A stretch of 64,000 nucleotides of DNA from Ficedula albicollis (taxonomy: Eukaryota; Chordata; Aves; Passeriformes; Muscicapidae), in the NCBI RefSeq assembly GCF_000247815.1, contig NC_021677.1, positions 16,198,543 to 16,262,542 on the forward strand. The letters are read 5' to 3'. This document shows positions 1-25,300 of the stretch, one piece after another. How positions within the stretch are numbered: the stretch's first letter is position 1; each line of letters opens with the position of its first letter. Under the pieces are notes generated by a model. It had not been told where the DNA came from and did not search any database. It saw nothing but the letters and a program-made list of their open reading frames with translations. Made by a program: the position numbers and the translations under genes.

Positions 1-3000
1 CAGGCAGCTCTCCAGAAGAGAGAGAAAGGCAAACTGTAAAGGACCTCAAATCTTTTAGAAATGTGTGGATGGGTTAAAGAAAGAAAGCCTATGCTATTCC
101 TCTTCATAAAAGAGATTATAGCACAAGACAGCTTTCCTTAGGCATGCACACTGCTCACAACGTGCTTTTAGGAGACAGACCTGTAGGAGACTCAGCTCCT
201 GGAGCTGCAAGACAAGGCTACAACCCAGCACTGAGGTCTATGCAGGAGACAGAACAGCTCCAGTGTCCCACCAGGAGAGGGCACTGGAGATGGGCAGCCT
301 GCAGCACAAGCCATGGGGCCCGGGCTGCAGACCAGCCCTACGGGGGCTGGGGCAGGGCTGGATACTGTGGCCAACCTTAAATAGATGTCCAGGGCCATGG
401 GTGGAGGGCATGGGTGGGGGTCTCAGGAGCAACTGCTCCTTGCACATGGGGTACATGGGTGTGCTCGGTTCCCTGCCTGACGTCACACCACACCCCAGAC
501 AGGGATGCCCTCCCTGTCTCTGGCAGTTTGGACCCAGTTCTTAATTTTCCTGGGGCACAAGGAACCTGCAAGGTTCACCTGCAGGTGTCTTTCCCCTGGG
601 CTGGATGTGAATTGCCACTAGAGGCCACTGTGCTGCCTGGGGACATGGCACCTCAAATCCCGGCCAGCTGTCCAGAAACGCCTCGTAAAAAAACACAAAC
701 TGGCTGCTCAGGCGCCAGCGGGATTATGGATGAGGAGGTAAAGATGATGCTGGCTTAGTTTTTTTTTAATCTCAGTGTAATCAGAAAATAATTATTTTTA
801 AAGCCTTCACAAGTGTTGCTCTCACCAAAGCTTTTTCCCCCCCAAATAAATAAATAAACAAGCATCCCAGTGTAAGTGCTTGTTCGTCATGCCTGTGTCT
901 AGCAGTGTGGGAGGAAGGGTGGGATAACTCAGTGCTCCTTTGCACACATTCATTTATTTATTGTGTGTTTGGCATGTTCATCAAAATGGCTTAAACACAC
1001 AAGAAACCTTCAGTGGGCTTTGGATTAGGCCTCTGAATGTCATCTTGTGTCTGTCTCCAAGCTCGCTCCTGCTGTCTTGGGCATGGGAACTCTGCACTTC
1101 TTGCCTTAGCCAGGGCAGCTGCTGGCCCTGACATGCAGAGGTCCTTCCCTGCCATTGTGGCCACCATGTGGGTCCAAACTTGGGGCTGCTAAGGCAGGGC
1201 AGGGATGCCCATGTGCACAGATTTGCTAGGAAGCCACCTCCAAAGGAGCAAAGCCTGGCAGGGTCTTGGCACCAGCAGTCTGGCCCCTGGCCCTTTTGCT
1301 CAGTGCAGATGCTGAAATTAGATGTTTCGAGGTAGCAACATCAACAACATCAGCCTCTCATCATTCGCTAATAATGCTAAGCAGCCGTCAGCTGAGCAAA
1401 CATTAATTACAGGATGCTCCAAACATGCTCAGTAAGCAGGTGCAGATATTCGTCCCACTTTTGTGCAGGTCAGATACCACCGGGCTCAGTGCAGTGATCC
1501 AAGCCCCCACCTCCAGCCCTGCCCACCACACACAGCCAGCTGCTTCCGTGCAGCTGGTGCTGGGGACACGGACCCAGTGCTGGAGGTGACGGTGATCAGG
1601 CATCTTCCACCACCCTGACCCATCGCATTTGCTGATACCTGGACGGGGCCAGCAGGAGCTTGGTCACCGCCTTGGGTGAGAAGGAATTAGCTGAGTCAAG
1701 GGTGGTGGGGACAGGCCCACGTGAGCCCCTGCAGTGCGTGGGATGCTGAGGCAGGGGGAAAGCACCACATGCCTTCATCCAGCACTGTCAGCACAGTGGG
1801 GGATGACAGGGCAAAACGTGTCCAAAATAGGAAAAAAGGAAGGAAACTTGGGGCTTGTGGGGTTGCGTAATATGGGGCCAAGTACAGCTGCTTCAGGCCA
1901 TAGTTCAATCTTGTAGCACCAAACTGCCCTTATTGCCCTCCTCCAGTGATGTGCCATCAAAAACACTCTGTCAAGGACTGCTGCAGCTTCATGCCCTCCT
2001 GCAAGGAAAAACTTGCTGTTTCTGTCTTAGAGGCATCTGTAATAAGTTCATTTATGCTCGGGATGCTCCTCAGGTTTTAGCTTTCTGAGGCATCTTAAGC
2101 TCCCTCCTTCAAGGAATTGCTGATGCCCAGGGTCTTGTGCCGCTGCTGCAACCTGAAGAGGGTTTTGCTGCTGGGGCTGGTCATGGCATGCTTCTCTGAT
2201 ACCCATTCCAGGTTTAGCTGGCCAGGGCAAGGCAGGAGCAGACAACACTGCCGTGTCACCACCACAGACAGGCTCCCTTTGAACCCTGCTGGGTTCTGTA
2301 CCTTTCCACTCCGGGAAAAGATATGCAAAGGAGACTCTGAGGACCTGCACTTGATTCTGACCATTGCTTTCCAGCAACCACCCACGACCCCAGCCAAAGC
2401 TGCCTGGTGTCTGGTTTCCCCTCTGAGACACCCTCCTGGTCCAGAAAAGGAAGTGGGCCCCTACTCTTCTCAGCCACAGGCAGGCCAGCTGCCTCCTCTG
2501 CAGGGCCCAGTTCTGCCAGCGATGCCAAACAAGTGGCCCTTGTTTCAGGGTGGGGCGCGTGACCCCAGGGATCAGAGGCTGCAGCTGGTTGGCCCCGAGG
2601 AGTTGTGGGAGACCTTTGCCCAGGACCGTGCCCTTAATCCCTCACTCACTGCACCAGTCAATTCAGGGTTGCAATGCTAAAAACAAAACAACTCGGTGCT
2701 AAGCAAGAGCGAGGTTTTTATGAAATAGTGCTACTGCAGGGAGGGGAGATTGGCGGGTATTTATCTGCTAATAGAGATCTGCAGTGGCAGTGTCCGAGCT
2801 GTTCAGCTTCATTGACTCTTGGCTGCAGAGGGAGAGGATGCTGGAGGCTGCAGGACCTGGGCGCAGCTGCAGTGTCTGCCAAGGATGCTCCCACACCTCC
2901 CTAACCTACAAGCACCTTTGGTCATAAGCACTGAGCAAGGCATCTTAACATTTTTGGCCATAACTCTAACCCTAAGTCACCCTGGTGGCAGTGTACCTTG

Positions 3001-5393
3001 AGAAACACTCAGGAGTTCTCAGCCAGAGAGGACGAGATGCCACGTCCCACGCTACAAAAAGTTATTAACAGGCTGTTCTGCATATAGAAGGTCAGAGAGA
3101 GGGTGTGCAAAGCCACAAACTGTGTTTGCTGACATGCTTAAAACTGGTTTCAAGATCTTAACCAGGGAGTCACACAGAAAATAGTGGCTGTGGTGGCAAG
3201 TGAAGATGGCGCTCAGCAAAAAGGTGACAACAAATTAGAATTCAGAGCCTTTGTGGAAATATTGATGCAGCAGAAACTGCCCGAGGAGGTCCAGACTGAC
3301 TCACCAAATCACCAGTGAGAGCTGGTTTCCCCCATTCCAAGCAAACACATTGCAGCTTTTAAGCTGGGTTGCAATAGGGTGTTGACCCTCATCTTTCTGA
3401 GGCCACTCTCCTCTCAGGATCAGAAGTGTCAATTGCTTCCGTGCTTTGTTATACGGAAGAGACATGATTGTATAAATGATGGTCGTCTTAGGGCAGCTTC
3501 TGCTGGAAACTAAAGGAAATAATTAAATGACATCTAGTGCTGGCAAAGGAAATGAAATGCGTGCTTGGAGGTGGCTGGAGGCACTTCCCTGCATCATGAT
3601 GGAAACCCCACCAGCATGCCAATACCCCCCACCCCAAGCCAGGCTCACATGGGGGACAGAAGCAGGAATTGCTCAAGGTGGTGACAAGGTGAGTTGGGTC
3701 CCTGTGTTCCCCATCACATCCTGGCGTGGGTGGGGATGAATCAATACCATCATTGCCACTTACCACCCCATCCCGTCAGCCGCAGGTCACGCTGCCTCGC
3801 TGCCAGCGTCTGCCAGGATTGTTGTTGCCCGTCCCCGGCAATTTCAGCCTGCTGCAAAATAACTCAGGTGAGGCAAACAACACGAGATCCCTGCCCTGAG
3901 GAGCAGACAGGGCCAGCAGGCAGGGAGAGGCAGGAGCCCTCCTCCCCAAGGTGGGTGCCAGGTGTGTCACTAGCCATGGGGGAGGATGGGCCAGGGGATG
4001 ACGAAGGACATCCAACGCCGAGCAGGGTCAGAAACGGGCAGGTGGTGTGGGGGCGGCAAGGATTTGGGCAGGGCCACCAAGTGCGTGGGACACAGGGACA
4101 GGCGATGTCAAGCTTGGCAGCAGCCCACTGAGGCAAGGTAGTGTGTAAGTAAATCCTAGTGAAGACACCAGAGCAGCTCAGAATCTTAAAGACCATAAAT
4201 ATATTTTACTTATGAAATCTTGTCTGGGTTTTGTTTTTAAATTGCTAGGGAAAATATGGAAGAGCAAGATGTTATGAAAACACTGTCTGGAGGCTGCTGC
4301 AAATAGCCCTGATGAGGATGGAGCCATGCTCAGGGCTCCTGCCTGTTATGACATCCAGTTGTGTCACACAGTCACCAGTGAGACGCCCTCACCCGCCAGC
4401 AGGATCACGGTTTGCAGCGTGAAGGACACCAAGGGAAAAAATACCACCCAGCACTGGCCTTTTGCAGCTCCACTTAGCATTTCCCCAAGGTCACTGCAGC
4501 CCATGATGGCAGCCAGAACATGTTTAAGCAGGCTGCTGGCCAGATGTGTCTCCAAACCAGCCCCAGCCAGCCACCCAGGCATGAATGGACTGGAGATTGC
4601 CATCACTCATGATGCCAAGGACATCTTCCCCAGTGCCCACAGCGCTGGGACACAATGGCCCAGGCCTGCATGAGTCACTTTGTTGTGCTCAGTGAAACCC
4701 CTCCTCTGCTCCCAGGTTTCCCACCACCCAGAGCTGCTCCTAAATTACCTTTCAGTCTGGCTTTTGTGGGTGTTACCCTGAAAAAGGGTGTAGTTTGGGA
4801 TGTGCCAGTGCCACTGCAAAACGCACCCTCACCTTGTGAATTGTACATCAGTTTAGGAAACGGTGGAGGGAGTAGGCGAATTCCTGGCACCTTGCCGGGA
4901 AAAAGTTACCACTGCTTCACTCAGGATCTCAGGGATGGTGAATCAGGCTCCACTAATGAGCTGCATCCAGCACCTTCACACCAGCACCAGCACCAGTGGA
5001 GGCAGGGCGTTTGAAACCAGACTTGCCCAGGCTTGTGCATCTGTAGGCTCTGCTCAGCTCAGATGGGAGAATAATTTTCTTTTAGCAATGAGCTTCAAAG
5101 TCAGAAATGCATTTTCTTGAATTTCAAGATGCCCTCTAAAAATCCCACCCATAGTTGAAAAAAAAAAAATTTGCATCTCTGAGCTGAAGGGTTCCTTGCC
5201 CTGTTGGTCATTGCAGTTCATGATATTGGTACCACTGTGATAAAAAAATTTAGGAAAAAAAACACTGAGGAAAGGATGAAGGCGAACACACAACCATGTG
5301 TAAGGACAAAGAGGCCACTGTAGCAACCCTGGCAGAGGTCTGCCAAACTGCAAATGGGAGACCTGCTAGAGCCCCCCAGAAATAAGGCATTTG
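1..5393. other. No recognisable gene; left flank of CTSD
   Basis: I found no coding exon with good splice sites and a recognisable product on either strand. The stretch is unique-looking, moderately GC-rich DNA with only short open frames. Small visible elements are an (AAAT)n run near 843-860, an E-box CACGTG at 1719-1724, and AP-1 type heptamers near 1692, 3297 and 4673. In human the gene beyond CTSD on this side is SYT8 in the opposite orientation, but I could not identify any synaptotagmin exon here, so it may lie outside the window. Confidence 0.6.
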
Positions 5394-6025
5394 AAACTGA
5401 ACATGAGCCAGTGTGCCCTGTTGGCCACGGAAACCAGTGGCATCTTGGCCTGTATCAAAAATAGTGTGGCCAGCAGGGCTAGGACAGTGATTGTCCCTCT
5501 GTACTGGGAACTGGTGCGTCTGCACGTCAAGTCCTGTGCCCAGTTCTGGGCCCCGCACTACAAGAAAGTCATTGAGGTGCTGGAGCATGTCCAGAGAAGT
5601 GGACAGAGCTGGTGAGGAGTCTGGAGCACAAATCCTATGAGGAGAGGCTGAGGGAGCTGAGGGTGTTTAGCCTGGAGAAAAGGCTCACAAGAGACACCAT
5701 CGCTCTCTACAACTGCCTGAAAGGGGACTGCAGTGAGGTGGGAGCTTGTTTTCCCAGGTAACAGATGACAGGATGAGAGAAAATGGCCTCAAGGTGTGCC
5801 AGGGGAGCTTTAGACTGGTTATTGGAAAAATTTGTTCCCTGAAAAGGTGGTCAGGCATTGGAACAGACTGGCCAGGAAAATGGTGGGATCACCATTGCCA
5901 GAGGCATTTAAAACCCATGCAAATGTGGCACTTAGGGACATAGTTTAGTGGTAGACGTGGCAGTGCTGGGCTAATGCTCGGACTCGATGATCTTGCAGGT
6001 TTTTTCCAACCTAAAGGATTCTATG
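5394..6025 (+). mobile_element. CR1 LINE 3' fragment (5'-truncated)
   Basis: The segment matches the conserved 3' portion of avian CR1 retroposons: the end of the reverse-transcriptase frame (an intact stretch of about 60 codons near 5391-5615, including a [15 protein letters not shown] block) followed by the typical 3' UTR. It ends with the CR1 terminal words 'gatcttgcaggttttttccaacctaaaggattctatg', which I recognise as the family's 3' end. CR1 copies are normally 5'-truncated and lack a poly(A) tail, as here. It has many differences from an active element and carries no complete ORF2, so it is a dead copy. The strand is assigned from the direction of the 3' end. Confidence 0.9.
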
Positions 6026-8938
6026 TTTATAAACTAAGCTGCATCGGGTCCCTGCCTGTGTGACGAAGGGCAGATGGGACAGCCAGGTGTCACTTGCAGA
6101 GGAGACCCCAGAATTGGGGTGCTCTTCTGAACTGGAGCTATTGGAGCTGAGTCATTTGACCCCACCTTGGGAATCCTCTCAAGCAGGGACCCAGGTTGCG
6201 AAAGCATGGCTGGGTCCCAAGGGGCGTGTCACCCCACACCCACAGCTGTGGCTGCAGGGGACAATGTGCTGGTTCACCCCTTGGAGCCACGGGGGATGCA
6301 GGGGGCTAGGGAGACAGAGCAGCAAGGAGAGGGGCTCATCCACGGTGACAAAAATAGGAGCGAGGAGGGAGAGATCCCTCCATTGTGTTTCACGTTCTCT
6401 AGATGCCTCCGACATGGCACTCCCTGTTTGCTCCACAAACAAGGAAAAATGTGTAAAAAGCCCCAAGCCCAGGCTTGTGCCACTCTATCTTTTTAAGATA
6501 ATATGGTGCAACTCTCACGGTCCCAGTCTATAAATATGCAGACGTGCTCCCAGCTCCTGGTTAAACATACCCACTGTACCTCTCAAGGCTTTAACACCAG
6601 GGCAAACATTCCACAGAGGTGCTGAGGGAGCCTGAATGCAGAAATCCTGTCTCCTTGCTGGAGCCACTGGCCCCCCAGCATGCAGGCACTGCAGTGTCAG
6701 CTCCAAAACTACTGGTGCCAAGGGACAGAGATAGATTCAAAACTCAGGAGATAAGACCTCCCAGTCCCTTCCCATCCTGCAAGCGCTCAGGAGAAGATCA
6801 CTATTGTAACATTCTCTGACACAGCCCCATTCTCCCTTTTTCCCAATAAACCACTGGGAATATGGGACACGTGAGTCACTTAGAACAGCTCTAAAAGCAG
6901 TGACCCTCTTGCACTGGTATGAGAGCAGTCCCAGATGAGGACTCAAGCCTTGCTACCATGAAGCTCAAGCAAAGGCTCATTCATAAGAGCAGAGCTTGCC
7001 TTTAATCCCTTGGAATAAAAATAAAAAAAAAGCCCAGACACAGCCTGGGTCCAGAGTTCTTCACTCTGCTGAAGCACTTTGCCGGGCACTGTGTGACAGT
7101 ACGTGACTAGTATGGCATGCTGCACTCAGCAGCCCATCCCTGCACACTGGAGCCCACTCCATAGCCACGGGATTCTAGCAGAGACTGGCCAGACTGGAAA
7201 TGCTCGAGGAGGAACTACCATAGGTGGCCCAGCCTGGGGGCCGAGGTGCAGGTTTCCTGGCCAGCTACAGTTTCCCAGCCACTTCAAAGAGAAGGGAGGA
7301 GGGCTGGTACTTCACTTGCTCTGCCCACAGGCTCCAGGAAAACCTGTAAGGGATGTATGGGAGGCCTGGGCCTGGCGTCAGTACTGTCCTTTTTGTCTGC
7401 AAAGCACATTTGTAAAGAGGTTTGGAGCCCTTGGGAGGGCAGGTTTGCTTGGATGGGGACACGGTCAGGCTGGTTTATGTCTGACCCACTCCTGCCTGTG
7501 AGCACCCAGGGGGAAGAGAGGAGGAGACCCGTGAGCTGGAGCCCACAGAGCAGCAGCAGCGATGCCTCTGGGGTCAGGCTGCCGGTGCTGTGGGCCCGCT
7601 ATGCCTTGGCCCCTTGCCCAAATGAGCCACACGGGATTTTGCTGAGTCACGCAGTGCCGCGGGGCCAGGAGGGCAACGGGTTTTGCTGACTCATGGTCAG
7701 TGGCAGTCAGCTTGACCACACACCCGCAGGGGCAGGAGGGAAGCAGGTGCTGGCCGAAATAACGGGACCCACCAGGTTCAACCAGTGCCTCCAGCCATGG
7801 CTCCTGAAAAACTCGCCCCAATGGCAGCTGTGTCCCACGTGGAGGCAGCAGGTTTCCTGAAGCCCATCAGCTTGACCAACATTTGGAGACCTCGTGGGAC
7901 GAGATACAGCCCAGGGCAGAAATGCCCTCTGAAAATACTCGGGATGGATCACGGCTGGGGGCGTAACATGCATGGACCCAGGGCAGCAGGATCCTGTGTG
8001 AGGCCATGAGAGGATGGAAGAGGCTTAGGGACGGATTGTGGGAAGGAGATGGTGCAAGTGAGGTGCCAGTGACATGACCCAGCAATTTTACAGAAGTTGT
8101 ATGAACACAAATGTGACAGTGCCCAGCTCATCCCACAGGCTGCTGCCTTCCCATCCCCACAACTAGGCACAAGCAGGAGCAGAAAATAAGCCCCCCCAAC
8201 CCTCATGACTTGGAAGGGAAAATGTCTGTAAATCCGATTTAATGTTTACTGTTTTTCCAGCAAGTCTCGTGGCTCTGTAGGAGCTCTGTCAGGGCAAACT
8301 GGGCAGAGATTAGCTGTGGCCTCCTGAACTGGTGAGGTGACACCTCTGAACCCTGTTATGACAGTCCGGTGGTGGTGAAGAGCCCATCCCGGTACTCCTC
8401 GATACTCAGTCTGCATTTTGAGGAAGGCACAGACCTCAGGGACCGCTGGTGGCTAATGGTTCTGTCCTGCACCAGCATCATTCTCTGGCTGCAGGTAGCA
8501 CCACAGTGCCTCTTGAGGGGTGGCAGATATGGCTCCCCAAAAAAGCTGTGGCCTAGGATCTGCCCATCTTGCCCAGAAACAGGCAGCTCGGAGGGATTGG
8601 AGGGACGAGTCCCGCAGACTGGAGGTGTCCTGAGGCTGCGGGCTGCCATGGCCCTCCTGGGCGGGGTGCACAATGTCAATGGGGGGCCGAGGGCCGTGAG
8701 CAGCCGAGCCCTGCCGGGAACTCGGGTCCTGCTGCGTGGGGCTGGGCGTGTGTCCGCTCCCCAGAAAACCCGGAAAGAACAAAAAAAAACCCCAAAAAAA
8801 GTAACACCGGGCCAGCAGAAGGAAGTTAAAGGCGGCCGAGAAGGAGCACGCGCGGCCGGCCAGGCATCTCGTGACTGATTTCGCGGTGTTTATTCCCCTT
8901 TCCCGGGGGCTGAGTCACGGCCGAGGCGCCGGGGGTCA
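6026..8938. other. No recognisable gene; CTSD 5' flank
   Basis: No exon was recognised. The DNA becomes more GC-rich towards 8.6-8.9 kb, as expected close to a CpG-island promoter. AP-1/NF-E2-like heptamers occur at 6149, 6872, 7643-7649, 7687-7693 and 8911-8917, and E-boxes CACGTG at 6868 and 7833. An A-rich stretch lies at about 8778-8802. The CTSD promoter is expected at the right edge, but the poly-G block from 8939 interrupts it. Confidence 0.6.
7643..7693. promoter_or_regulatory. Pair of AP-1/MARE-like sites upstream of CTSD
   Basis: TGAGTCA at 7643-7649 and TGACTCA at 7687-7693 are each preceded by 'tttTGC', giving two copies of the half-MARE word TGCTGA(G/C)TCA, 44 bp apart. Such sites bind AP-1, NF-E2, Nrf2 and small Maf dimers. 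A third TGAGTCA is at 8911-8917 next to the presumed CTSD promoter. Only the motif match is seen; use in vivo is inference. Confidence 0.35.
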
Positions 8939-22393
<13,455 letters not shown>

Positions 22394-25300
22394 ACACCTG
22401 ACCCCCCACTGCCTCTGCCACACACACACTTAAACACACACGCACGGGAGCTGTAGAGAAAGGTTACCAGTATTAGAAACCCAGTGAGTGGAAAGGAGAA
22501 AAAAAAGAAAAAAAAAAAGAAAAAGAAATGGAACTAGATTTAAAATTACTTTGAAAATAGTCATTAGTCCCCTGCTAGCTACTTTTTCCACTCTGTTGAG
22601 TAAGTGGTGCTGGGAGGTCTCTAGCTGACAACTCCAGCTGGAGTAGTCCCTTGCTTTACTGCTAGGTCTTCCAGTAGTTCTTTTTGAGAGTGATTCTCAG
22701 AGCTGAACAAGGCCCTCTCACATCTCCCAGTGCTGGTGTCCATCCTGGGGGTGGAGGGGGTAAGCTGGCTGAAGCCAGCCCCTGGCACATCTGTTCATGC
22801 AGAGGGGCTGTGCTACGGCTCTTGGGTTTGGTATTCTCTGCTGGGGGAGAAGGACAAGGGAAGCCTGTCTTGCATATTAGTTCTTACTGCTTTTTCACTC
22901 ATGAAGTGGGGAGTGATGGCCTGGGAGAATCTGTCATTATGACCCCTCGTTGGCAGGTTGAGGCAGTGACCAGTAGGTCATTTCTCAAGGAGTTTGTGCT
23001 GGCTTGGTCCTAGGAGAGCATGTGCTGGGCTGCAGCAATGGGGAAGCACAGTAGTGTGCCCAGGGGATGAGTTTCAGAGCCTGAAGACTGTGGTGGTGTT
23101 TTGTTTAGTGATGACACTAGTGAGATAACTGGGAGGCATGATGTCCACATGCCTGACATAATGGGGCAGGGGTTTGTGGGGGGGCTGTAGCCAGTCCAGG
23201 GGGACTTTTCAGTCAGTATGAATATTAAGGGGGTCAAGATAGGTTATAATAGAGGTTACTTGAATTCAGGGCCGTGAAGGTCCAGCCTTCTGCTGAGCAA
23301 AGTCATGTGGCACAAGTTCTCTCTCAAGTTTAGTGACCTTCTCTCAGGTTCCCCAAACAGCAAATCTTCCCAGCTTCAACCACAGCCAGTGAGTTGAGAA
23401 TAATGTTTCCTGAAGCAATTAAGTGATCTACAAGCTGAAATCATACTGTAAAATCCATGTTTGTCAAACTCCCAAGAGCTTTTGGAAACATGATTTTCAC
23501 CACATTTTGAACTGCCCAAAACTCAAGAGACAGTTGGCAGAGCCAGCAAACCTCCTGGGTTTGAGGATACCATGGCAGTTGCTGGACTTGCATTCGCTTT
23601 CCCTGCTGTCCTGTCCCAAAATCCAACTGTCTTTAACACCCTCTGTACCTGCTTTCCACTTCAGTAATGCTGGTGAGCTCTGTTCATGTCCAGCTGTGTT
23701 GCAGAGAGAGTGAGGCACAATCCTGCTTCGGATTTAGCTGAGTCAGCTGTGCACACAGATCCTCCCAGAGAGCCAGAATCTGCACGTGCAGAGCCACTTG
23801 CTGGGCTGGCACTGGTAGGCAAACACTGGTGGAGCTGGGAGCATGATAAAGTGAGTTTTGAGCAGTACTGGAAAGCAGAAGAGAGCCTGCCAAGAATCCC
23901 AGCCCCTGTGCTGGGAGTAAAAGACTCTCTTCATTTTCCCGGTGTGCTGGATCAGGTCCTGAAGTTAAGGGAGTGGCAAAAGGATAAGATCAACGGCAGC
24001 CATGACCCCAGACCGAGCTAAACAGATAGCAAAATCCTGGCTACCCAAAATTCACTGATAATTCTGCCAGCAGTAGTAGTGGGGCCAAGAAATTTTTTGA
24101 GGAAGGTCTTTGGGCAGTGAGTGAATAGACATTTTTGCCCAGTGAAATAAGTTTGACATGATAACCATGTTTCACTTGGAGGGGTCTGGCAGGGACAGTG
24201 GGGACAGGTGTAGGCACATGTGGGACACATGCATTGTTCCCTACAACCCCAGATGTGACAAACACTGCTCCTCAAAGCTTGCTTCTGCCTCCTTGTAATC
24301 TTCACCTGGAACTCCGCATCTGGACACCAAAGGACAACTCTTTCAGACTGGCCAGAGAACAGTAGCATGTTACCAAAAAAAAAAATCTTCAGTAGCTGCT
24401 CCAAAATTAGCAAATATTCAGCACTTCTCCAGAGATCTTCAGTTTTGCATCAGTTAAGTGCCCAGGACTCCTCCAAGTTCTGCTACATCCAGTTTCCCAG
24501 CTGCAGGATTCCTTCAGCATGGACAGACAGATTCGGCCTCTTGGGTACCTGCTGAACAGACCTGATGTGAGGGGGAAGCTTGACATGGACCTGGCAGTGG
24601 CTTTTGACCATCTTCAGCATCAGATTGAAGTGGGATGTGCAGCACAGCCCCAGATGGAGCCCTTGGGCCATGGCTGTGCTGGGCGTGTGCTGCCTCCCGC
24701 TGCCTGGTGGTCCTGGCACAGAAACTCCAGGTGGGCTGATGTCTGCCAGCAGGCAGGAGGCAGCTGCCTGGGGAAAGCATGGCCCAGAGTGATGCTCTGA
24801 GTGACACACTGTGGGATTAAGCTGGAGGACCAGTTCACTGCAGTATTCCCTGAATGGGCCTCCTCCCCTTGTTCTTATATTTGCATTTTTAAACCCATCT
24901 CTAATCATGTGACCGGTTTTTAAAAATTATTTTGCTGTCAGAATTAATTGTCTCTTCATAGAAAGTTGTAAAGAAAATACAGTATTTTCCCCTTTAACTC
25001 TGAGAGTGGTCTTTCCTTTTGCAGTTTGAGATGCCACACTCTTTGTGGGTGTGCAGAGGTGTGTCCCCAGACATCTGCCCCCTTGTGTGGATTCATGTGT
25101 GTTTCAGAAGGGCTGCTCCCCTTCTTTCTGATAAGGAAACCCTGTTGGATTTGTCTTTTTCAATGGATTAAAACACAACTCAGCCTCTGCAAGGTGACGT
25201 GACAGTGCCACCTGCTTGACCCAGCACCACGGGGCAGTGGGCACTCCCAGCATCCCTGCTAACCTACAGCCACCTCCCCAGCTGAGTATTGCCAAGGGTA

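Noticed and set aside
1..8938. SYT8 or TNNI2 exons expected by synteny
   Set aside because: I searched for C2-domain and troponin-like segments with splice sites on both strands and could not identify any.
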